Assembly (NCBI RefSeq): GCF_033115175.1
Contig: NC_084828.1
Location: 93,621,388 to 93,685,387 of the forward strand
Direction of reading: 5' to 3'
Length of the DNA: 64,000 nucleotides
Origin: Lepus europaeus
Lineage: Eukaryota > Chordata > Mammalia > Lagomorpha > Leporidae
This document shows, one piece after another, positions 24,747 to 35,900 of the stretch (positions are counted from its first letter, which is position 1; the number at the start of each line of letters is the position of its first letter). The notes beneath the pieces are model-generated. The model worked only from the letters and a program-made list of their open reading frames with translations. It was not told the DNA's origin and ran no database searches. The position numbers and the translations under genes are program-made.

Positions 24747-25689
24747 CGTGTCAGTGATTGGCTTTCTGCATGACAGGCACATGGACCCAGCCTTGGCGGT
24801 TCTATAGCCGCTCCTCCCACCAGTTGGAGGGTTTTCTGTTTCAACATACTTCAGTCCCAATTGGGCATCTCACCCTTGCACCAGCCACAGTCTCCTTTAG
24901 GGGTTGTTCTGCAGCTGTCTGAACACTTAACTCAGCACCTCAAGTAGCTGACTGTGGACCACGCACCGTTGGCCCAAGGGGTTTTTCAAGTGGAAGAAAC
25001 TAGGCTTCACTTCAGTTTGAAATCTGGGACGGCATCTTTGATGAGCAGCAATCTCATGCACGATGATGCCTGGGTAACAGCTCTTGGGCTAATTTGATCC
25101 AGCTGTGACTTGACAGTGGGTTTAAAGGGACCTTTCCCTTTTGGGAGCTGGAGCGATCGCTGCCTTGAGAAATTGCTTTGTAACTTGCCACACTTGTTTT
25201 GTAACTTGAGTCTTTGACAGGTCCTGCCTTAAATAGCCATGAGTAATCAGAGCTCTATTCTAACAGTCTCTCTAGGTTATATTTTGCGAAATTAAGAAAT
25301 TTTAGTTATAAATCTATAAAAGAAAAAGGATGGTGTTTGAGCATATTACTACTTGGCCTCAGTACTCCAAGGGATTGAATGAAAACTGACCCCTTAGTAA
25401 CTCTCTGGGGTATGTCATTTTACAGCTAGAGCTGTTTAATGAAAAGACAAGAGAATGAGAGTAAGTTCCATATACACAAACTTTTACCCCGCTATATCAG
25501 AGAACCATTACAGAGTACATAGAAAATACCTAAAATCATGGCTCAGAAAAATTCTGTTAGTCCAGATATCTGTTGGTGCATGCAACTTAAGTAAATCTTT
25601 GATAAATAAATTTCTTTAAATTTGTTAAAGGAAACAAAAGGTTTAAAAAAAATTTTCAAAATGTTTAAATACATTTTTGCCTGAGTTTC

Positions 25690-25841
25690 CTGGCCAGGAT
25701 ATGTTAAATTATCCTTGTTACCATTTAAAATCACAAAAGTGTAATTTTGACCTAAGAACAAATAATTTGCATAAAGATACAGTATTCCTTGTTTTTTGTG
25801 TATTAAGTACATCTAGTCTTTAGAGTTTTTTGTTGTCAGGA
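25690..25841 (-). repeat. Inverted duplication, left copy
   Basis: The reverse complement matches 30,736-30,885 at roughly 90% identity by eye. Both copies join the tail of an old CSINE at the same point (ttttcctg.caacaaaaaac). Confidence 0.8.
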
Positions 25842-25849
25842 AAAGTATT

Positions 25850-26140
25850 TTTTAAATATTTATTTGTTTATTTAAAAGGCAGTGTTATGGGGGGAAGGGG
25901 AGGGAGTGCATTTCTATCCACTGGTTCACTCCCTAAATGGCTACAATGGCCAGGGCTGGGCTAGGACAAAGCTAGAAGTGCAAAACTCCATCCAGGTCTC
26001 CCACATGAGTGGCAGGACATCTTCCATGGCTTCCCCAGGTGCATTAGCAAGGAGCCAACTCTGAAGTGGAACAGCCAGGACTTGAACCAGCACTCATAAA
26101 GGATGTTAGGAGTTGCAAGTGGCCACGCCACGATGCCAAC
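25850..26140 (-). mobile_element. CSINE, old
   Basis: Diverged reversed element. Its tail junction is shared with the 30.6-kb copy (inverted duplication). Confidence 0.75.
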
Positions 26141-26155
26141 TCCAGGAACATGATA

Positions 26156-26385
26156 TTTTATTTTATTTTATTTTATTTATTTATTTTTTGACAGGCAGAG
26201 TGGACAGTGAGAGAGAGAGACAGAGAGAAAGGTCTTCCTTTTGCCGTTGGTTCACCCTCCAGTGGCCACCGCAGCCAGCATGCTGCGGCCAGCACACCGC
26301 GCCGATCTGAAGCCAGGAGCCAGGTGCTTCTCCTGGTCTCCCATGCGGGTGCAAGGCCCAAGGACTTGGACCATCCTCCACTGCA
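26156..26385 (-). mobile_element. 5'-truncated CSINE2-type
   Basis: Reversed and lacking the head; stops at 'ccactgcactcc'. Target duplication ccaggaacatgat on both sides. Confidence 0.85.
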
Positions 26386-26650
26386 CTCCAGGAACATGAT
26401 TTTAAGTGATAATTCTGCTTGTTTAACATCTCAGTTTCTCAAGTAATCTAACGGTAGATGTTAAATATAAATTGGATAAATGTAAATGAGATAAATGTTT
26501 CTAAATATAAACTCAAGAACTCTTAGTATCTTCAATTCTATAAGAAAAAAAAACTATTTGGGTTCGTTAACGAATATGTTTTCATAAATTGTCCATACAC
26601 AATTCAAGACTGCTTGAAAGTAACTAAGGTTGAGATTCCATATGTTCTTT

Positions 26651-26987
26651 TTTTTTTAAAAAAAAAAATTTATTTATTTACTTGAAAGTCAGAGTTACAA
26701 AGAGAGAGAAGGAGAGGCGGGGTGGGGGGCTTCCATCCACAGGTTCACTCCCCACTTGGCTGCTACGGCCAGAGATGTGCCGACCCGAAGCCAGGAGCCA
26801 GGTGCTTCTCCTGGGTTTCCCATGCGGGTGTAGGGGCCCAAGGACTTGGACCATCTTCTACTGCTTTCCCAGGCCATAGCAGAGAGCTGGATCAGAAGTG
26901 GAGCAGCCGGGACTAGAACCAGTACCCATTTGGGATGCTGGCACTGCAGGCGGCAGCTTTACCAGCTGTGCCACAGCACCGGTCCCC
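26651..26987 (-). mobile_element. CSINE
   Basis: Reversed; target duplication ccatatgttctttt, perfect 14 bases on both sides. Confidence 0.9.
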
Positions 26988-27172
26988 CATATGTTCTTTT
27001 GTTTAGAAAATTTTATCTTTAGATTTTTTTCAAAATGTAAATTAAAGGAACCAGTAGATAGGGAACAGAAATAAAAAAGGAAGTTATAAGAAAGAAATGT
27101 ATTCTTGGTGAGGAAGGTTAAGAAGGAATGAGAAAGTTTTTTTTTTTTTCTTCCCAAAGAAACCTTTCATTT

Positions 27173-27515
27173 GGGGCCAGTGCTGTGGCGCACTGGGTTA
27201 ATGCTCTGGCCTGAAGCACCAGCATCCTATCTGGGTGCCAGTTCTAGTCCTGGCTGCTCCTCTTCCAACTCAGCTCTCTGCTATGGCCTGGGAAAGCAGT
27301 AGAAGATGGCCTAAGTCCTTGGGCCCCTGCACCCATATGGGAGACCAGGAAGAAGCTCCTGGCCCCTGGCTTTGGATCGGCACATCTCCGGCCATTGTGG
27401 CCATTTTGGGGGTGAACCATCAGATGGAAGACATCTCTCTCTCTCTCTCTCTGCCTCTCCTCTCTCTGTGTAACTCTGACTTTCAAATAAATAAATAAAT
27501 CTTTTTAAAAAAAAT
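27173..27515 (+). mobile_element. CSINE in rabbit LINE-1
   Basis: Forward; target duplication gaaacctttcattt / gaaaccttttattt. Confidence 0.9.
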
Positions 27516-28012
27516 GAAACCTTTTATTTAATGAGTACAAATTTCTTAAGTACAACTTCAGAAATATAGTGATTCTTCCCACCGTACCCGCCCTCCCACC
27601 CACACTCTCCCCACCTCCTCCTCCCTCTCCCCTTCCCAGTCCCATTCTCCATTAAGATTCATTTTCAATTAACTTTGCACACAAAAGACCAACTCTATAC
27701 TAAGTAAATATTTCAACAATCTGCACACAAACACACACACAAAACTGTTTGAGAACCAGTTTTACAGTTAATTCTCATAATGCAACTCATTGAGGATAGA
27801 GGTCCTGCATGGGAAGTAAGTACACAGTGACTCCTGTTGTTAATTTAACAATTAACATTCTTATGTATGACATCAGTGATCACCCAAGGCTCTTGACATG
27901 AGCTGCCAAGGCTATGGAAGCCTTTTGAGTCCACAGTCTCCGTCAGTATTTAAACAAGGCCATAAGCAAAGTGGAAGTTCTCTCCTCTCTTTAAAGAAAA
28001 GAACATCCTTCT

Positions 28013-28363
28013 TTTTTAAAAAAATATTTTATTTATTTATTTGAAAGTCAGAGTTACATAGAGAGAGAAGGCGAGGCAGAGAGAGGTCTTCCATCTGCTG
28101 GTTCACTCCCCAGATGGCTGCAACGGCCAGAGCTGCGCAGATCCCAGAGCTGTGCAGATCTGAAGCCAGGAACCAGGAGCTTCTTCCGTGTCTCCCACAT
28201 GGGTGCAGGGGCCCAAGGACTTGGGCCATCTTCTACTGCTTTCCCAGGCCATAGCAGAGAGCTGAATCAAAAGTGGAGCAGCTGGGTCTCGAACCAGCAC
28301 CCACATGGGATGCTGGCACTGCAGGCAGTGGCTTTACCTGCTGTGCCACAGCACCGGCCCCCA
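28013..28363 (-). mobile_element. CSINE in rabbit LINE-1
   Basis: Reversed; target duplication agaacatccttctt. Contains a small internal repeat of 'agagctg(c/t)gcagat' at 28,130-28,160. Confidence 0.9.
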
Positions 28364-29031
28364 GAACATCCTTCTTGATGGCCACTTCTTTCCACTCTCA
28401 CACTTCTTTCTCTCTCACAGAGGTCCTTCATGTAGGACATTTTTTTGCCAGTGTCTTTGCTTTCCATGCCTGAAATGCTCTCATGGGCTTTTCAGCCAGA
28501 CCAGAACGCCTTAAGGGCGAGAAAGATTTTTGGACAAAGGAAAAAGATATTGTATATAAACTTTGGTCCTGTGGTAGAATGACTGGATTACTCTAGACAG
28601 GAAAGAAAAGATAGAAAAAAATCTAAAGGTTTCAGTAAGCCACGGAAAGTGTGAGCAAGTCACAGAAGGTTTGAAAAGGATAGATCTCATAAAAAAAGTG
28701 ATATAAAATTGACTATTATTTCTAAAATATTATTTAGAGGTTTTTTAAAAAAACTGAGCATTAATGTAAAAGTTACAGTGACATGAAACTAGAATCTTAT
28801 CCTTTATATTACAGCAACAAGGTTTCTGTTGATTGCGTGGTTTACAAACAGTTCTAAGCCTTTAATCTGTTTTCCTTTGACGCTTTCAGCCATCATGTGG
28901 ACTGCATATGTCCGTTTTTACCATTTGCACTTAACTGGTGACTCTTCCTTGACCCTATGATCAGCTCCTGGAAGCCCTTTTGCTCCTAGGTTCTGCCTCT
29001 GGTATGACCAGATAATAAATATGTTTATCTT

Positions 29032-29365
29032 GGGGCTGGCACGGTGGCACAGTGGGTTAACGCCCTGGCCTGAAGCACTGGCATCCCTTATGGGCACCGG
29101 TTTGAGATCCGGCTGCTTCACTTCCTGTCCAGCTCTCTGCTATGGCCTGGGGAAAGCAGTAGAAAATGGCCCAAGTCCTTGGGCCCCTGCACCCACGTGG
29201 GAGACCTGGGAGAAGCTTCTGGCTCCTGGCTTCAGATCGGCACAGCTCTGGCCGTTGCGACCATCTGGGGAGAGAACCATCAGATGGAAGACCTCTCTCT
29301 CCCTCCCTCTGCCTCTCCTCTCTCTGTGTAACTCTGACTTTCAAATAAATAAATAAATCTTTTTA
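29032..29365 (+). mobile_element. CSINE
   Basis: Forward; target duplication gtttatctt on both sides. Confidence 0.9.
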
Positions 29366-29394
29366 AAAAGTTTATCTTTTTTTTAAAAAGCAGA

Positions 29395-29702
29395 TAATTT
29401 TAAAAAAATATTTATTTATTTATTTGAGAAGCAGAGTTAGAGAAAGAGAGAGGGAGAGACAGACAGAAAGGTCTTCCATCAACTGGCTTACTCACTACAT
29501 GGCCGCAATGGTCGGAGTTAGGCCAATCCGAAGCCAGAGGTCAGGAGCTTCTTCCTGGTCTTGGGCCATCTGCTGCTGCTTTCCCAGGCCATAAGCAGAG
29601 AGCTGGATCAGAAATTGAGCAGCCAGGACTTGAACTGGCACCCATATTGGATGCAAGAGCTGCAGGCAGAGGCTTAACCTACTACACCACCATGCCAGGC
29701 CC
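29395..29702 (-). mobile_element. CSINE
   Basis: Reversed, from 'aatatttatttatttatttg' to 'ccaccatgccaggccct'. Confidence 0.85.
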
Positions 29703-30564
29703 TACCGTTTCTTCAAGTATTCAATTACTCTCTCCCTGTTACGCTGCCTAGAGTTGGGAGAGGAATGAAAAGACTTGTCCTTCAGCCACCTATGCCACAA
29801 TGCAGCACACCTGGAGCCCACAGCCCACCAAGACCAGTGTAGCACAAGGCAGAGCCAAGGCCTACTTGCTGTGGGCTGACTTGCAGCCCAAGGCCACTAC
29901 AACCAACCACAGGTGATGTTGGCCAGGATCTATGTCTAATTGACTGGGGACCACAGGGCAGGTACAGGGGCTCCATGGGCAGGCACTGGCCTGAGGACAG
30001 GGACCATTAGTAACTACCCAATGATGGCTTTACCATGTCCAAGACACAGCCCTGTGCTCATTTTGGTGTCCTGTTCTACAGTGGCTGGAGCCCTGCTTCT
30101 TGCTGTCTGCCCATGGTTGGGGGAGGGCTAGTGAAGGCAGTCCCTTGGCTGTCCAAGCCAAGGCTGACATTAAACTGGGTTTGCATCTGAATCTGGCATC
30201 TACAGGGCTCACAAAGCCCACAAGAGGCTGGGGGTGATGGCTGAAATCCTCATCCATTCCACCAGGGTCCAGGTCCCCACCTGATGCTGAGGCAAATCTG
30301 GAGACTCTGTATGCAAGTATTGGTCTGGAGATAGGGACCTCTATTCTCTGTCTGGTGCTGGGTCTCACTGCAGTGGGACTGGCTCGGAGCTTCCAACCAA
30401 AGCCCTGAGCCCACTTTCCTGCCCTATTCCCCTCTGGTGGAAGTCTTACTTCTTGCTGTCAGAGCTTGGGGAAGAGGTGATGGAGGCAGTTCCTTAGCCA
30501 CTCAGGTCTGACAGTAAGGTGAGTCACGACTGTGCCTCTTGGGCAGCAGGCTCTACTCTGGGGT

Positions 30565-30727
30565 ATCCGCCTGTCCTGGCCCAGCCCTGGTCATTGCAGC
30601 CATTTAAAGAGTGAACCAGTAGATGGAAATGCTATCTCTCTCTCTCTTTCTCTCTCCTCTCCCCTCTTCTCTCTTTAACACTGTCTTTTAAATAAATAAA
30701 TAAATAAATAAATAAATCTTAAAAAAT
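30565..30727 (+). mobile_element. 5'-truncated CSINE, old
   Basis: Only the 3' half: 'ctggcccagccctgg', CT run and (AAAT)n tail. Followed by the same non-SINE sequence that flanks the 25.85-kb copy. Confidence 0.75.
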
Positions 30728-30735
30728 TAATTTTC

Positions 30736-30885
30736 CTGTCAACAAAAAACTTTAAAGACTAGATCATTGTACTTAATACACAGGACAAAAGGAATACTGT
30801 ATCTTTACATAAATTATTTGTTCTTAGGTCAAAATTATACTTTTATGATTTTAAATGGTAACAAGGATAATTTAACGTATCCTCC
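30736..30885 (+). repeat. Inverted duplication, right copy
   Basis: Partner of 25,690-25,841, about 5 kb away in the opposite orientation. Ends abruptly at a headless CSINE fragment at 30,886. Confidence 0.8.
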
Positions 30886-31052
30886 ATGTGGGTGTCAGGG
30901 TCCCAAGTACTCGGTCCATCTTCCCCTGCTTCTCCAGATGCATAGGTAGGGAGTTGTATTGAAAGTGGAGCAGCCAGAACTTGACAGGTACTTGTATGGG
31001 ATGCTGGCATCCCAAGTAGCTGCTTAACCAGCTATGCCACAGCACTGGCCCC
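30886..31052 (-). mobile_element. CSINE fragment lacking its tail
   Basis: Reversed head half ending 'ccacagcactggcccc'. It starts abruptly at the breakpoint of the inverted duplication. Confidence 0.75.
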
Positions 31053-31407
31053 AAAACATGTGTCCTTAAAACACAAATTATGTACTTTATGATTTATAAC
31101 TGACCAAATCAGCAGTGCCTTCCAGCTCCTAATGTTACTATGTGGACACACTGGAGAAGTACCAAAACCAAAGAATCTTTTAAAACTCTCACCCTAAAAT
31201 TAAATCCAGGTGGATGTATGTGGCCTACAGCTGGCTGGTCATTTGTCTAAATAAAAGAAAAGAAAAAAAGAAGATTTCTTCTTGAGTCAATCTAAGGTTA
31301 TATTTGTCAGGGTTTTAGACAGCTTAAAACTTGCACCTGTTCTAACTTTTAATTTTATTACACTGGCATTTTCTATTTGCTTGTAATTTTTTCTTTCTTT
31401 CTTTCTT

Positions 31408-31722
31408 TTAGATTCATTTATTTATTTATTTGAAAGTCATAGTTAGAGAGAGAAAGGGAGAGACAGAAAGAAAGAGATCTTCTGTCTGCTGATTCATTCC
31501 CCAGATGACCGCAATGGCCAGAGCAGAGCCAAGCCCACACCAGGAGCCAAGAGCTTCTTCCGGGTCTCCCACGTGGGTGACAGGGGCCCGAACACTTGGG
31601 CCATCCTCCGACACTTTCTCAGGCCATTAGCAGGAAGCTGGATTGGAAGTGGAAGAGCTGGGACACAAACCAGCACCCATATGGGACACCAGTGTCACAG
31701 GGAGCAGCGCTACCTGCTTGTA
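31408..31722 (-). mobile_element. CSINE
   Basis: Reversed; 'gattcatttatttatttatt' to about 31,722, with a degraded head. Confidence 0.8.
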
Positions 31723-31775
31723 GAGTCTACATTCTTATCAAACACATAGTTCAAAACACATAGTTTCTAATTTAG

Positions 31776-31908
31776 CTGGCGCTGTGGCTCAATAGGATAA
31801 TCCTCTGCCTGTGGCACCGGCACACTGGGTTCTAGTCCCGGTCAGGGCGCCGGATTCTGTCCCGGTTGCCCCTCTTCCAGTCCAGCTCTCTGCTATGGCC
31901 CGGGAGTG
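31776..31908 (+). mobile_element. CSINE2 head, left arm of an inverted pair
   Basis: Ends inside the element at 'cccgggagtgcc' and abuts the tail of a reversed copy. Confidence 0.85.
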
Positions 31909-32254
31909 CCATTTTTTGACAGGCAGAGTGGACAGTGAGAGAGAGAAAGAGAGACAGAGAGAAAGGTCTTCCTTTACCGTTGGTTCACCCTCCAATGGCT
32001 GCTGCGGCCGGCATGCTGCAGCCGGCGCATCATGCTGATCCGAAGGCAGGAGCCAGGTGCTTCTCCTGGTCTCCCATGCGGGTGCAGGGCCCAAGCACTT
32101 GGGCCATCCTCCGCTGCCTTCCCGGGCCATAACAGAGAGCTGGCCTGGAAGAGGGGCAACCGGGGTAGAATCCAGCGCCCCAACCGGGACTAGAACCCGG
32201 TGTGCCGGCGCCGCAAGGCGGAGGATTAGCCTGTTAAGCCACGGCGCCGGCCTG
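31909..32254 (-). mobile_element. CSINE2, right arm of an inverted pair
   Basis: Full reversed element. Its head (32,122-32,254) is the inverted complement of 31,776-31,908. Confidence 0.85.
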
Positions 32255-32918
32255 AGAACTCTTTCATTAATGAAACTTGCTTAGCCTTGTTTAATTGGTC
32301 ATTTCTTATACTTATTTGAACACGAAATAGCAAAGACAATTTTTTGGAAACAGCATCTAACAGCCTATACAGCATGAGTATTACTTCTGCCAGTTCCCTT
32401 CACTCCATAGGTTTAGACCCAAACTGCATTTGACACATTAAAAACAAACCAATGTTAAGACTTGTCAGTACTGAAGTCACAGTACAACCTTAACATCTGA
32501 AGTTAATGAGAGTAAAGGCAACCTCACTTTGTTTGAAAGATGGCAGCAGAGTTAAAACAAATGCCTGTGCCACTTGAAGGCGATGGCCGCCAATGCACGC
32601 CTTTCCAGTGATGCACTACATGCCACAGTGTCTCTGAGGTGCGAGGAGACCTGAGCACTGCTCCAGGGACCAAATAGCTGTGCCTGCTCTTCTCCAAACT
32701 GATTTTCCAGCTTGCTTCTGGAGCCCAGGTGCAGATCCAATTAGAACACAGGTTGGGTTACTTCTCCGTGACATTCTGTTGTCACCTGGGGTGCTTGTTA
32801 GGGAGGTGCCCAAGGCCACCTGACACCATTATGAAAAGCTGGGCCTCAAGGTGTGGCCTGTGGTCTTTAAAGGTGGGCATCATCCCTGGCTCCCCAGAGA
32901 AGAGCCAAGGAGAGGAGG

Positions 32919-35900
32919 ATGAAGAAAGGCTGGCCCCATGGGGGAGGAGTCCTCCTCTCTTCTCTCTTCCACCTGCTGCTGCAAGGTAAGACAGGCTGAG
33001 AGCAGGAGCACAGCACACTTGTGGCTCCTGGGAGACAACAGCCAGGCTGATCTTTGCTATTCCCACATAGTCAATGACTGGGCATACATTTTGGGAAAAC
33101 GGAAATTCATGCCCCTGATAGCTTTGTGTGTCTTCCTGGGATCCCAACAAGTAGTTGATGCTTCTTTTTGGAAATGTCTCCACTCCCCAAACTTCTTTTG
33201 GCCTCTTTCTCCCACATTTCTTTTTCCAATCTATCCCTGGGTATCAATGGATATTAAGAAAAGGAAAATTCTTTCTCAGCTCCTTGAAGCCGAGTGAAAT
33301 GGGCTGGAACAAATGCATAGGGAATCAGGAGGTAGATGAGAAGGGCTGTCATCAAAGAGGGAAGCTTTTTCTGTATGATTTTTCCAGCCTTTTTTTCTTG
33401 TGCATTTTTGAAAATGGGCAATGAGTGATAGTATGGCGTAAGAGATAGATAAAAATAGACCACCAGAGGATATTTGTGCTCAAAAAAGTACAACCAGAAA
33501 GGTTTAGGTATAATAAGGTGGGTATCAAGGAACTCTTTAAAATCATCTCAGTGGGGAAGACAACTGAATTTTAGAGAGAGCAATCACAGCACAGAGACAC
33601 AGTAAACACTCATTAAATGGTAAAAACGGAGTTGCTTCCGTAAGGTCTCCTATGTCTCACATTACCTCCCAGATGACTTCCTCTGGCGTTAACTTGCAAC
33701 CATCTGTGCCTTATTAATGCAGTGAGGAGGAGAAGCGTGATTGCAGAATTTGTCCGGGCACCACTCAGGTGGCTTCAGCACACAGGTGGGCAACAGCAGG
33801 ACACTGAGTGAGGGTGGAGAAGTCGAAGGGAAACCACTGGCAGCACAGGAGGACACTGTGAAGCGGTGGTCCAGGCCGAGTTTGCATACAGATCTGGGCA
33901 TGTTTTGCATGGGGACAGAAACAATAGAAGTGAGGATGAATCCTTGACTGAGCTCACCTCATCAACTTCTGCCATTTGCCTACTGGCCCAGGGAGGAGGA
34001 GCTCCCCAGCCTCTCCCAGGGCCCCTGTTTTCCCTCTGTACCGAAGCACGTTCCAGGCCACAGCTCTGGCAGTCTTCTCACAGGCTCTCTGCTCCCTGCA
34101 GGAAGAGGCAACACTTTCACCATCAATTGCTCAGGCTTTGACCGGCACGGGGTGGATCCCGCTGTCTTCCAAGCAGTGTTTGACAGAAAGGCCTTCCGTC
34201 CAGTCACCAACCACAGCTTACCCATTCACGTCAACATCTCCTTCACCCTGTCTGCCATCCTGGAAGTGGTGAGTCCCAGCCCAGCATTGCAATGGTCTAG
34301 TGCTGAGCAGCGAGTCCTCTGCTGTAAACTCAGACTCACAACAAAACCACAAATCCGAAAATAAGCAAAGAACTTAGCTCTCCAAGGAAGACATACAAAT
34401 AGCCAATAAGCACATGAAAATATGCTCAATATCACTAATCATCTAGGCGATGCAGATTAAAATTACAATGAGATACTACCTCAAACCCATTAAGGTGGTT
34501 ACTATCACCACCACCAATAACAACAACAACAAAAAAGCAAAACCAAAAAAACCAGAAAATAAGTATAGGTAAGAATGTGGAGAAACTGGAAACTTCTGCC
34601 TTGTTGGTGGAGATGTAAAATGGCACACCCTCCATGGAAAACAGCATGGCAGTCCCTCAAAAAATTAAAAATTGAATTACTGTACAACCTAGCAATTCTA
34701 CTTCTGGATATATACTCAAGAGAGTCGAAAGCAGGATCTCAAAGAGATCTTCATACAATTTTGTTCGTAGCAGAATTACTCATAAAAGCTAAAGTGAGAA
34801 AGCAATCCAGTTGACTGACAGATGAAAGCGTTCTCTCCATACAGTGGAACACTGTCCATCCTTAAAAAGCAGGGAAGTTCTGACGCACATTGCAATATGA
34901 TGAACCTTGAGGGCATCGCACTAACTGAAATAAACCAGTCACAAAACAACAAATGCTGTAGAGTGCCACTTAGATGAGGTAACTACAGAAGAGACAGACA
35001 GCAGGATGGTGGCTTCCAGGGGCTGGGAAAAAAAGGGAGTTTTGTGTAAAGGGCACACAGTTTTGGTTTGCAAGTTTAAAAAAATTCCAGTGATGGATGG
35101 TGGTAAGAGTTGCAGAATGATCTGAATCTACTTAACACCACTGAACTGCACACTTAAAATGTTAAGACGGTAAATTATTATGTGTTTTAGCACATAATAA
35201 ATGGAAATGATCTTTTTCTTTTTTTTAATGAGAGGCTCATCCTACGGGGTGGGAGATGTGACAGGGAATGATGCGGTGACATCGCTGCATGTGACATCCT
35301 TTTTGGGATACTCCACAAGAACACATGCCAGTGGTCCCTCCTACGGGGTTTTTCATTTTCACTCACCATGCACTCTGGATTATTTTGAGTTACGCTTTTT
35401 AGTGGCTTATGATTAAAAACCATAAGCCTCACATGGAGTGGTCTTGGCAATGAGTAGATGCAGGTAGTGGCATTGGACCTGCCTTCCCGCAGTTCATATT
35501 CCTGGGTGAAAACTGTTTTTCCAGGATGAACAGCTTCAACTGATGACATCATTCCTGTGGCTAAATTTGGTAAGACAGACTCCGCTTCCTCTTCACTTGC
35601 TGTGGCACCTCCTTTTTGTCCACTCCTGGGTACAACCTTGCAGATTACACCAGATGAGCTGAGAAGATCCACAAGTTAGACAAGTTCAAACAGTCAGATG
35701 AACAACGGACACCCAAAACCTCCTGATTATTCCGTCAATCTAGGAGGGCAGAGGTGGGAGCAGGAAGAAGATGGCACAAACCAAAGTCATGGAAAGTCAG
35801 TCCTTAAGTGGCTTCCATCCCAGGGAATCCAGGACCAAGCTCAAGGTCTCCCTGGAGAACACTGAGGGAGAAGTAGAAGCTGGTAAGATGTCATCGGTGA

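Larger units (their letters stand above)
27137..28540 (-). mobile_element. Rabbit LINE-1 3' end, reverse orientation, interrupted by two CSINEs
   Basis: Starts with poly-T at 27,137 (the tail), then 'ttatttaatgagtacaaatt', 'agtgactcctgttgttaatt', 'gagctgccaaggctatggaa' and 'catgggcttttcagccagac', the 3' UTR of rabbit LINE-1 as I recall it. CSINEs interrupt it at 27,173-27,515 (+) and 28,013-28,363 (-). 5'-truncated near 28,540. Confidence 0.8.
18471..32918. other. ABCC5-HTR3D intergenic region
   Basis: Mostly repeats, listed singly. Stretches with no assignable content: 18,721-19,410, 24,750-25,690, 28,541-29,031, 31,053-31,407, and 32,255-32,918 directly upstream of HTR3D. 29,703-30,560 is GC-richer and contains a degenerate internal repeat of about 335 bases (29,985 and 30,318 both begin 'tggcctgaggacagggacc'-like), perhaps an old LINE-1 5' region. 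No gene is visible. Confidence 0.6.
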
